64,000 nucleotides of DNA from Promerops cafer (taxonomy: Eukaryota; Chordata; Aves; Passeriformes; Nectariniidae), in NCBI GenBank assembly GCA_013398275.1, contig VZSE01002400.1, positions 28,233 to 92,232 on the forward strand. The letters run 5' to 3'. The position numbers and the translations under genes were made by a program. Positions 23,101-35,100 of this stretch are shown in pieces (position 1 is the stretch's first letter; each line of letters starts with the position of its first letter). The notes below the pieces were generated by a model. It did no database searches, was not told the origin of the DNA, and was given only the letters and a program-made list of their open reading frames with translations.

Positions 23101-26100
23101 TAACAGCATTTCCCTCAAAGAGTTGGGAAATTTGGGAACAGCTTTTTGAGTTGTTGCTGTTTGCTTGGAAGCTTCTCGGATTCTTGACTGCTCTGCTAGA
23201 TCCAGGTTGGGTTTAATTCTTTAACACAGTGCATCAGAGGTGCCTCCATTCCATGTAACTGCTGCAGGTATCTCCCTGATAGATATGATTAGAAATGATC
23301 CTTAATGGAAGGAATGATTTTTAGTTATTCCTGTTGGTCCCTGAAGTTCCTGCTGTGCTTGTTTCCAGGCTGGCAGTGCTTGGCTCTACAAAACAGTATT
23401 TTGGGGGCTTGACACCTGAAGATGGGGATTAACTCTCCTTGCTCACATGGTGGCTTTTCCTCCCTGGCCCATGGTGTGACCATTAAACCATGACATTTAA
23501 AGGTGGGGTTCCTAAGGGCCAGCTGGGGTGTCCTGTGTGTGTGGCCGTGGTGTGACTACATCTGGGGTTTTTAATTGACCCTATGGATCCTGGCTGTGCC
23601 AGTCTGACCCACTGAGAGCAGTGGTGGAAGTGAAAGCTTCACCCTGTTTAATTGGAATGGCAGCCCCAAGCCTGACAGGACCTTTGGGAACAGGTGACAC
23701 ATCCCCACAGCCACTTGCTGAGGGTGGGATAGACCAACTGTGGGTCTCTAGCTCCTTCCACTGAAATGGCCTCTCTGTTTTGAGGAAAAAAAGAAAGATT
23801 GGGATCACTCAACACCACGAGATGTAGCGGAAAGAGAGCTTTTTTCTTTATGAAATTTAACTGCAAGACTTGAGCAAAAACCGATCTGCAGGGGAGGGTT
23901 GGAAGGACCAGCTGGCCAGGCAAACCAATAGGGAATTGCATCCCAAGCTGCTTGGCACTGCTGGAGCTCCCTGCCTTCTTGTGTGTTCAGGCTGTGCCAA
24001 TTTTGTGACGTTTCCCTAGATTATTTCAGTCTAAACATTTTGGGTTAACACAAATCTGCTGTTTTAAACAGCTCAAATTCACCTGCTTGTTTGGATAGAA
24101 TGAGATCAGAACAGCTTAAGTGTTTGGGAGAGCAGATCTGAAATGGAGGGAGGCTCTGGCTGGGAGGCAGCTGGGGCATCACGCTGTCCCTGGACCAGCT
24201 GGATTCTGAGCTTCAAGTGTTCCAGGCCATCTCCTCTGGGACCATCAGGCAACGTGCTGAAGTTGCAGCACATATTTTATTCCTGATTTTTCCTCAACCA
24301 GGGCTCTGTTGGAACATTAAGCACAGCATCCAGCTGTCAGGGTGGGCTCTGCAGGGCTCTCCCAGCTCCAGGGTCACTTTTCCAAAGCGTGGACTACTAC
24401 TTCCAGAAGGGTTGAACAAGGTTCTGCTTCGGCCTGGGGTCACTGTAGGGACCTTCCCATGAGGACTCTACTGGGCTTCACCCAGGGCTGTGTGACCTCA
24501 TTTAACCTTTTCCATGTATTTAAAATGGGTTTTCCAGCCTGGCACCATGGTGATGGTGAGGCTGGTCTCTTGGACACAACTTTGCTGGGCCAGGTCGGGT
24601 GAAGGCATCAGACTCCTGATGCTTCCCACCCTTCCCTCGAAGTCTGGTTCCTCTTCTTTTGCCCTGTTTCGTTGCCCTAGCACTGTGCTCTGGTTCCTTC
24701 CCGGTTTCCCAGTGGTTTCCCAGTGCATGATAAGGATGGGTTTCCCCCTTGCATTGCAAAGCAGCTTAAGGACCCTCCTGTACCCTGTAGAGCTGAGCAG
24801 CAGGAGGCACAGCCTCAGCAAGGTGGATTCTCTGCCTTCACGGGGAAGAGATGTCCTCTCTGCACCTTTCATGGAGATTTGAGCTGGAAATGGGCTGTGA
24901 ATGGAAGGGAAGGTCCATTTTGGAGGGAGTGTGAGCACTATCTAATGTGAGCAATCACTGAACAATAAGGTTATTTGAATGCAGATCTGTAAATCTCACC
25001 TCCAGCTGCTGAGCCACCTGCTCATTAGTCCTCAGTGTCATAATTGCTTCACAACAGACTGCTTTAAATGTCTGTGTCCCTGTGGTAATTGGGGATGGGA
25101 AAAGGAAGAGTGCTGTGGAAGGGTAGGACAGGCTCTCCTGTCTGTCTGCACAACAGGACAGAACGAATTCCAGTGGGGATCAGGGAAGGAATTGCTTCCC
25201 TGGCTTCAGTGAGAGCAGTGGGCTGGAATGGTCTCAGAATGTTTAGTAACATGTCAAGTTTTATTCTACACAGAGCAAAAAGGTGGTGGAAATGATTTGG
25301 ACAGTTTTGTGTTCTAGTGTGCCTGTCTCCCCCTCTTGCCTGGCTGTTTTTGGGGCATGGAGCTGATTGTAAACCAACAAAACCCAGCGTTTCTGTGGTG
25401 GACAACATCTGACTCCCAGCAGGAGCCTCCGAGCGGTTGTAACACGGCCGAGGGAGCAGTGAGGCAGAGAAGCAGGATCAAGTGATTTGCTCTTGATGTG
25501 AAGCTCTTGTGAAACCTCCTGTGTTCACCTGCGTGGTTGCAGTTCTGGCAGTGAAACTCCACCCTGGGAAGGTATTTGCTTTGACAGCTGGACCTGGGCT
25601 GCAGGAGCTGCTGGAAGAGGTTCTGCCAGGAGTAGTCACATGTGGGTTCTCCCCACCCTCTCTGCTCTTAGCTGCTCCTCCTTTGGAGGTGCCACCTGTC
25701 AGTGGATGTTTGTAGGATACAGAAGATACATTATTACCTCTTCGTCCTGTGTGCGAAGTGGCTTTCTCCTAAAATTCTTTTCCTGGTCTCTCAGTCTGAG
25801 GAGATGGGATTCTTGGCTGGACTTTACTGTTACCTCTGGGGCATTGCCTGTTCTGCAGGGACGTTACACAGGCTTGTCTGAAGCTGACTAAAAGGTCTGT
25901 TGTGCTCCCAAGCTCCACAGTGTCTGACTTGGAGGCTCCAAAAGAAGACACCTGAGTGCAGTTTGTATCAGGACGCTCCAGCCTGCTGGGCGTGGTGGGG
26001 CTGGGGGACATCTCTCTCTTCTCCATGGGATTTTTTCCATGGAGCTCTGCAGTGCTCCTGTCTCTAGTGCTGAAGGTGAGGGACTCTGGCTCTGGAAATC

Positions 26101-29100
26101 CTGCCATGGAGAGGGCACCAGCTGGCTTCACCGAGCTCGTGTGCACTGATTTATTTTTTTGCAGGCAGTGCTAGATTCTGCTCATTGTAAGTGCTCTTCT
26201 GTGTTCCATCAAATACCCCAAGACAGCAACATCAGGCAAGGAAGCATCAACAGTCCGTAGTTTAGTGTTTTGTGCTCTGGTTCTGCTTCAAAAGTGGGGT
26301 TTTTTTGAGTTGGAGGTGGGGTTTTTTTGTTTTGTTTTGGTTTTTTCACACGTCCCTTCCCGCCTCCGTGTCCTTCTTGTGCTGTTCTCCAGAGACTCCT
26401 GTGCAGTAGGTGGAGCACAGGCCTGTATTGTGTCGCTTTCCTGTGGAGCTGTTGCTCTTGGCCAGCTTTGCTACTCTTATTTATAGAAGGAAAATTAGAG
26501 AGGGGGAAAATCTAGCACATCCAGCTGCTGGAATGGGTCTGGTGATTTCGGGGTGCGGACAGTTGTGAACGTCAGCTCAGTGGGCTGGAAGGGGTTGGTG
26601 TTCATGTAATGACTTGTGTCCAGCACCAGTTGCTTCCAAATGAAGAGGAGAAAATGTAGGGAAGTGGTTTGTGTTCACAGGCAAAGCTGTGACACTGCAA
26701 AATTAAATTAATCCGTGGCTGAGGGAACTGGGGGGGACTCAGCCTGGAGAAAAGGGGGCTCAGGGGGGACCTTCTCAGTCTCTCCAACTCCCTGACAGGC
26801 AGGTGGGGGTCAGGCTCTGCCCCTGGAGAACAAGGAGCAGAACAGGAGGAGACAGCGTCAAGTTGTGCTGGGGGAGGTTCAGGTTGGACATGACGAGGAG
26901 TTTATTCATTTAAATTGTTCATTAACTCTTCAGTTGTCAGTCCCTGGGACAGTCTGTCCAGGGCAGTGGTGGAGTCCCCATCCCTGGAGGTGTCCAGGGA
27001 ACAACTGGACGTGGCACTCAGTGCTCTGGGCTGGTGACGAGGTGGGGGTTGGTCACAGATTGGATTCAGCAATCTTGGAGGTCTTTTCCAACCTTAACTA
27101 TTCTGGGATTCTGTTGTCTTTGTCTCATCAGGAAGGCCCTTACCAGTTTCCCTTTGCCCTGTTTATGTTGTGAAGCCTCCTTGTGTCTCCCCAAGCTGAT
27201 GTGAGAGCTCAGTGGAGCCACAGACAGAGTCTTGTTCCCTTCTCTGCATGAACGTGTGCCACCATTCCCAGCGTGGGGTGGGTTGGTGGGAGATGGGAGC
27301 TGTTACCTGCAGCACAGAAGTAATTCTTTATTCTTTTCCTTCTTTCCTGTGCAGCTGAAGAGGTGGATCACGCCCCAGGTGATGCCAGCATGGGGGTAGA
27401 TGTTTTGGAATCAGGTGACACCACACCTCCTACAAAGAGGAAAAGCAAGTTCTCAGGCTTTGGCAAGATTTTCAAACCTTGGAAGTGGAGGAAAAAGAAA
27501 AGCAGTGACAAATTCAAGGAGACTTCAGAAGGTAAAGTGACAGGGGCTGGGTGGGTGTCCCTTCCTCCATCCATCTGAGAGGGGCTTGCTGTCACAAGCC
27601 TGAGTACTGACACATGTAAGAACCAAAATAGGACTTTGGTGATGGGCTGGCACCTGCAATCTCTCCAGAAACACCTTGCCATGGAGCTGTAGTTTCAGAC
27701 AGATTAATTCCTTTCTTTCAAGGAAGCTCCCCAAGCAGCTGTGGGGAGGGAGGGTTTGCTCCACAATCAGCAGTGCAGTGTGAAATGCAGGTCTGAACAC
27801 GCAGTTCCTTCTCTCTCCCCTTAATCCATGCAAAACCCAGTGAAATCTGAAGCCCTTTTATTTCCTCTAGAGAATCTCTTTAAAAGAAAAAAAAAAATCT
27901 TCTTGAACTTCAAGCTTGCCCTGTTTTCTGAGTGCTTTTTTTCAATTTAATATCAGTTTTAGAACGAAAGATTTCTATGCGAAAGCCAAGAGAGGAGCTG
28001 GTAAAAAGAGGGGTTCTGTTGGAAGAGCCTGAGCAGGGTGAGTCTGCAAATGAACTTCTCCTGTCTGTGTCTGTAGCTGATCTTCCTCTGGCCAAACCTC
28101 ACCCTTGGAGACAAATGTAAGGGCTTTCTGCTGAAGTGATTCCTGTCTGCCTGACCCTTTTCAATGCTCTCTCTTGTCTGTTTTCCCACCTGGGAGGAAG
28201 GCAGCCTGCTCAGGGAGGAAGGTGGTGCTGAGGAGGTGCAGTGCCTGTCTGGGACACCTTCCTGCAGGGAGGGAGGGCTGTGCTGTGGTCACTTCCCATC
28301 CTGTCCCTCTCTGTGTTCTGCTCCAGATACCTTGTGCTGTCCTGCTGTCACACTGTCACTCAGCATCTCCTGCTGTTCCAAATGGGAGAGGTGCTGCCCC
28401 TGGGGCTCAGGTTGGGAGAAGAGCCAGAAATGGATGAATTCTGAGCTGCTTGGCTAGGGGCATATCTTCCAAGAGATGCTACATGGGATGGTGTCAGAGT
28501 CAGCACTAGGGTTATTAGAGTTTGTGCTGCTGTCTAGGAAGTCTTACCCCCTTTCCTTTCATCTTTGATGTCTCCAAGTTTGGGATCATGCTGCCAAAAT
28601 AAGCTGTCAGATCACCATCCAGTCACCTGGCTGGGATTTGTGTGATGTGGGTCCAAGGGAGGGGGCAGGAAGGTGTGGGGAGATAGCAGCCCCCCGTTTC
28701 CTGTGGGTGGGAGTGTGGCCTTTGGCTTAGAGCAGTGTGTAACTGCACCTCGAGACACACACTGCAGAGACAGCCTTGGCCTAGTGCAAGTTTCATTCTA
28801 AGAAAGTGGAAAACTGGAGGTGAAAAAGTGGTTTTCAAAAGCAAAATAGAAAGTCTTAACACAGCTGTGCTGTAGTGATGCCACTGGCACCTACCCGAGG
28901 GTGTCAGTGCCTCACTGCAGAGTTCACCAGGTACAGAAGGGTGAGAGGTCACAGGGAGAAACTGGAAGAGAGATCAAAGACTTGGGGTACCAAGCTTCCA
29001 ACTTGAGAGGGCAGAGGAGGCAGAGATCTTCCATGCTGTACAGGTGTAACAGAAGCCTGGCTAAGAAGTGGAATTATTTTCTTCTTTGAGACATCTGCTC

Positions 29101-32100
29101 TGGTTTTAGAAACAGAAGATGGGTGTAATCCAGACAAAGGGCAAACCCCCAGCGTGAGGGAGCAGTCAGAGTTGGCAGGAGGGGTAGATTAGAGGTGCAT
29201 TACCTAAATCCCTCTGGGAGCTGAAGACATTTGGGCAGTCATAAGATGTGAGGGTGGGTTGTTGTATTTGTTTGCAGTTTTAAAACCTGCTTGTATGAGG
29301 TCAGTTAATTTTCTTAGGTGAGTTCTTAGGGGGGAAAGATGCTAGAAACCCTAGAGAGGAGTAGAGGTAAAAGAGGTGTAAAGGGAGGAGAGCCAGGAGA
29401 GGTGGCCTTGCTTTTCTTGGGTGAGAGGTCAGCAGGATGTGGGTACTGGGCTCAGAGTAAGGAAAGAACATGGCATTGGATTCTCTTGACCTTGAGGAAG
29501 GACACTGGAGCTGAAGTTGAGGCTGAGATGGTGTGAGAGGCCATCAGGAGCTGCAGCTCCCTGCCAGAGGACAGGCAAGGCTGAGTGGTGAGGAAAGCTG
29601 GATCATACTGTTCCTGTCTCCCTTGCTGAAAACTTTGGATAACCAGAGGCAGTTGCTGCCATAAAAATCTCTGGCTCATCCCTTGAGTTTGAGCCCTGGC
29701 TGGGGAGGAAAGTCCCTCCTGTTGCTGCTTGTGCCTGCTGCATTTCAGGGAAGGGCAGTGAGCGAGCGAGGCAGCACCGTCTGCCAGCTCCTCACAGGAA
29801 CTGAGGCTGTTTCTTGTGGAAAAGAAATCCTGGGAGGCTTCTGAATAACACCAGGTTAGGGAAGGGGAGGTAATACTTCAGAGGGAGAGGAAAGGTGAGG
29901 AGGCAAGTGGAATAAATTATCAAAAATCAGAACAGCAGAGTGTGCTGGGGTCTAGCACCTGGAGAGCCTGGGTGCCACACGCTCCAATTCCTTCAGAGAT
30001 GGCAGGCTGAATTTTAAATTAAAAAGATTTTTTAATCAAATGGGTGATGTATTTATTCAAGTTTTCTTGAGTTGAAAATCAGTCCAAATGGGCAATTTCC
30101 CCTTAGAGGTAGATGCTGAGTCTTTTTTTGAGAGTAGTACTGTCAAAAATTTGTTCTGTCAGGGCAATTACAGAGAATGGTGGAGTATTTCCTCATGGGT
30201 ATTAGGAGTTTCAGGACCTTCAAAAGCATGGGTTGGATTGGATGAGGTTTTTTCCAAAAAGAGGTCTTGCTTCTAACACTGGGAACCTCCATGCTAGAAT
30301 TTGTAAAAGCAGAAATAGTCAAAGTGAGCTGCATCGAGTTCTAGAGCTGTGTCATTACATTTGATTAAAATAAAGGTAAAGGGCAGAAATCTGCCTTGCT
30401 GATGTTTTGGGTTGAGCAGCAATTTTTGTGCCAAATTCAGGGTAGAAACAAGGAAAACAGAGGTGCTTCCACTAATCTGAAGACTTTATGAAAGTCTCTT
30501 ATTGCACGTGCAGTAGATGACTCGGCTCATGTTGGAATCTGCATTGCAGCAGGGAATTGGTGACTGCTCCCTGATGGAGGGTGGATACAAAAGCTGCTGG
30601 AGATTTATGACTTCAGGTACAACTTCCTTGTGCTGCAGCACAGCACTGGGCACACTAATCTGTAACACAAGAGCAAGGGCAGGACAGGGAGAAGAAAAAC
30701 CCTTGATGGCATATACTGCTGTGTGATTTACTCATTGATAATGAAATCAAGGGCTCTCAGCTCCAGCTGGCTGGGTTGCTGTGCTGTCCTGTGCAGAAGG
30801 TGACTGAAGACCAGCTGTTTCAGAAGCCAGAAAGAAGTTGGTGTGGCTCCATGGTGGTTGAGTCAGCTCAGCCACCTCTCTTCTCTCTTGCTTTCTGAGT
30901 GTTTTCTCTTTGCTTCTCTCTCCTCCCGTCCCCTTGCAGATGGTGAAGAGCCAGAGAAGCTGAACCCACCTGCACTGAAGAATGGCCACACCATCCCCAT
31001 TGGGGGCCCTGGGGTCTGTAACCTGCCCAGCCAGGAGGAAGAGGCTACAAAGCCATCCAGCCTTAGGAAGCCTGTTCCGGTGGAGGAGCCAAAGAAGAGG
31101 CAGGGTAAGAAACCAGATGTGTGCAAAACCAGGGTTTCATGTTCTCCTGGAGCCAGTTTTGAATTCTCATCTGATCCTTCCCACCCTCAGTGGGCCCTCC
31201 AGTGCCTTAAACTGAGCTGCCTTCCTTTGCAGGCTCCTCCAGCAGCCACCCTGGACCCGAACTGGAACCACCTCAGGAGCCACATGTTCCCAGACAACCT
31301 CTGCTTCCTCCAAAAAGACCTCCCTCCACTTCCCAGGAGGCAAACGAAGTGCAGGCAAAGGATGCAACACCTGCCAGCAGCACTGCAAGAACTGCCCCCT
31401 TCAACACAGCCCCCACGGCAGCAAAGACAGTCAATTCCACAGCTGCCCCTTCCCCAGCCCCCAGGACTCTGCTCCCTGCTCCTGCCAGTGCCAACACTAC
31501 TGTTCCCACCAGTACAACCAGCACAGCTCCTGCCAAACAGCCTCCTGTCCCTCCTCCCAAACCCGTCAACAGAAATAGCAACTCACTAATAGGTAAGTGA
31601 CCCCATAAGCTGGTTTTTGTACCCTGAGATGTTCTGGAGCCACTGCTCCAAGACTCTGTTTTTAGTTGCCTCAGAATGTCTGACCATCTTCCCTGAGAAC
31701 AGTGCAGTTTGGACTCAAATCTGCCAGTGTTTAGCCAGGACACGAGTGTTCTGGGAACAGTGTAATTACTGGAGTCTTCTGCCATGAGCTGTCCAGTCTG
31801 TTCCCAGCAGCTACCTGCAGGAAGGAATCCCTGCCTGCCTGTTCTCTGTCAACTCTAAGACAGTGTCTGAATGTTGATGCTTCACTGGAGACTGAGATTC
31901 AGCTGGGATTGGGGAATGGTGGATGAGGTTTTGCTTTGTGAGAGCGTGGTTAGTGACAATTCCTTCTGTCAGCTGCTTTTGGGGAAAAAAAACCAACAAC
32001 AAAAACAACAAACAAACCCAAAAAATCCACCTCCCAATGTCTGGCATGGCTGTCACTGCCAGGCCATGTGGTTTCCACTTAGGGCAGAGACCAGGAGCTG

Positions 32101-35100
32101 GCAGGGATAATTCAGACTTCCCTGGTTATACTCAGGCACCTCCTCTAAGGTCTGGCTGGGCTACTGACATATGAGTCTTGTCCCTATGCCTTGTCCCATG
32201 GATAAATCTCAACTGTAATTGGAACTGAATCTTCCCATTCAGAGAATCAAATGTTATCTTTGTAACTTTTCTAAGCAGAAGATTTGGTGAGAGTTTCTTA
32301 AAGCTTATTTAGTTTCTGTTCTCTCTGGGAGTTCTGGGGATCTTAAAGATGCAACCTTGAGAGTTGGGGTGACTTCCATGCAGGGATGGCCTGTTGGCAT
32401 TTCAGGCAGTTCTTTCACAGACAGCTCCTAATCTTTGGACAGGGTTAGCAGAGGTTGGCACAGATCAGGAGGGAGGCTCCTGGGAAGATCAATCTGGCAG
32501 GTCTGCACTGTTATCACAGAAACTGGAGGTGTTACCCAGGTGTGGTTTGAGAGGCAGTGCTGGATGTGCAGGTTGCCATCTGAAGTAGCCTAGGCCACTG
32601 CTTTCAGTGTGAATGGACAGCTCTGCTCTGCCTGGGGCTCACCTTGCTCTGGCAGGTTTTGCAAGTGACCTTGGTGTGGTATTAACAACCCCCATGTGCC
32701 AGACCAGCTTGATTAGCCTGACCATGCTTGAGCACTCCATGAAATACTTTCTTGTTTTCTTTAAGCTGCTTGCACACACTGCAGGTGGCATTTGAAATGC
32801 CCCAGTGCTAATTGCAGGAGGTACTTGTGGAACAAAAATGGGGCTGGAAACAGCAGTGTAGCCAACGTGTTTAGAGCCATCCTGCCTCTTCTGAATGGGC
32901 TGGGCTGGGAGCACCTGCAGGGTGTGCAGGGAGGAGAGAACCAGCAGTTCTCTTTTGTCCCCTGGGTATGAACGCAGATGTAGAGGAGGCTCCACAGCCC
33001 TCTGGTCTGGCATGATGGAGCTGGAGCTGCCCTGTTGCTGTGTGAGCCTTGTGTTGTCACTGTTGTTGAACACAGGAGTGGAATTGGCTTTGTGAGCTCT
33101 GCACGGGTCTTTGGTGCCTGCTCTGACTGCAGGGGTGTCCTCCTGTGCCACTGGTACAGCCTGAGGCTTGGGAGGGAGTTACTGTGCAGGTCAGCCCTTT
33201 GTCCCCAAGCTGCTCATTCCCTGAGCAGTTCTGGTGTCTCAAGCAGCAGCTTCCTTCTGCCAGCTCCTCTCTCCCTTTCAGATTTTGCTCTTAGGCAGAG
33301 GTGCCTTAAGCCTGGTCCTGCCAGGCTTGGAGCACTGCTCAGGAGCCACTGGAGTCCCTTGGGCAGGAACTGAGGGCACTCTGTGTTTTGCACAATCTGT
33401 CCCTTAATCTACGAGGGGAAAGTCTAAAAATGCCAAACATCTCACAAATGTGCCCACCTCTGTCCAGTTATGTGGCCTTATCTCGGGAAACTCTCCCACT
33501 TGCAGCACCCTCTGCTGGTGTCTGCACCGCGGGTTCCCCCAGCTCTGTTCTGGGCCATCCCTGTGTCATTGTCACCTGCTCCGGGGATATGTAGCAAGTC
33601 TCCTCTGCTTTAGGCAAAGCCTCTACAAGCCCCAGAAGCCATGGATACATGGATGTTAAAAGCTGCAAACTCCTGAAGCACAAGCAATCTTTACTGGTGC
33701 AGTTTCCCTGGGAACAGAGGGGGTTTTGAGGATCCTGTGACTGCCCACTGCAGGCATTTTTCATGTCTCTATTTCCTCCTCTCTTCTCCATCAAACAGCA
33801 AATATTTAGACTAAAGGCTTTAGGTATTTTTCAAGGTTTTTCTAGTTACTTTGTAGTGGCAAATGAGTTTATATGGGGCTCAAGGAACACAGTTCAGAGG
33901 GAGTAAAGCAGAACCTCATCCTGAGGAGTTGCTGGCAGTGGGGTGTTCTTGGGCTGGGTCTGATGGATGAATTCAAGTGGGGGAAGCACACTGCTGCCTG
34001 CAGCTGTGCTGATTTTTGCCTCTGAGCAAAAAGTAAGACTTTAAGACTTTTTCAGTCTTCCCAAGAAGTTCCTTAATGTGCAGGGGAGCCATTAACACAA
34101 CTGGAGTCTGGGGTGTCCTGGATGTCTTGGATTCCTTTTATGCTGTAAATACAGCCATAAAGTGCCCACATAACTGCATTCCTGGGCAGGCTCCTGTGCT
34201 GGGTTTCAAGGGCTGGTGCCATTTCTCTGAAGCAGCAGGATGCACAAACCTGTCTCAGCCTGCTTGGTTTTGGCTGCTGTCCCAAGTCTTACCTTTGCTG
34301 CTGGAAGGACAAATTTGGGCCTTGCAACCTGGCTATTTCTGGTATGATACTCCAGTAAAAAGTAGCAGAGAATGCTTAGTCCAAGGCTCTGAGTGCATTG
34401 CCATGCTTTTTCCCCGCTGAATTTTATCTGGAAAATACCCTGTTGAACATTGTGGCTTTTGTGGTTTTTATTTTCAGCTGAACTTTCCCAAGTAATGACC
34501 AGTGGTACAGCCTTGTCCAAGCCTTCCCCTCCTCTCCCCCCGAAGAGAGGCCTCCTGCCTAACAGCACGTCAGAGGCTGTCACCTCCAGGCCCCCAAATG
34601 ACAGGACAGTGACAGCGAGTCGCCCTGCGCCGGTTCTACTGCACGTGACCTCAGCTTATCCACCACCTTCGCCCTCGCCGCCACTGCCCACCCATGTACC
34701 CCCTGAACCTCCACGCGTGGCCCTCCCCACCTCCACCCCTGCCCTAGACCCACCCCGCTCCCTGGACCTGCCCAAGGAGACTCCTCCTCCTCCTCCTCCT
34801 CCTCCTGAAGACTTCAGGTCCATGGAAGTGTCGAAGAGGACGGCAGAGCAAGGGTTTGGGGAAGCCCACGTGCCGCCTCGCCTGCCCCAAATCCCCCTGC
34901 ACATTCGTATCCAGCAGGCTCTGGCCAGCCCCCTGCCTGTCACCCCACCTCCCGAGGGATCCCACAGGGCTCACTCGCTGCTCTTTGAGAACGATGGTTT
35001 TGGAGAAGACAACGGCAGCCTGGGCAGGACAAGATCCCTGCCTGTCACCATTGAGATGCTCAAAGTGTGAGTACCTCCTTGTATGTGTGCCAGCTCTCCC

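Larger units (their letters stand above)
2172..27354 (+). other. PHACTR4: Large first coding intron of PHACTR4 (about 25 kb)
   Basis: It begins gtgagt and ends 'tgtgcag'. It holds CR1 fragments, a CR1-derived 42-bp minisatellite with an assembly gap, and the alternative first exon near 21.6 kb. AT-rich blocks with many TAATTA-type words occur at about 10,590-10,800 and 18,240-18,360 and look like possible regulatory noncoding DNA. The open frames in it (for example on the minus strand at 6791-7351, 7284-7766 and 19,821-20,471) match nothing I recognise. Confidence 0.7.

Noticed and set aside
30110..30270. Another CR1 copy in PHACTR4 intron 3
   Set aside because: Only a few words resemble CR1 ('ggttggattggatgagg'); too diverged to claim.
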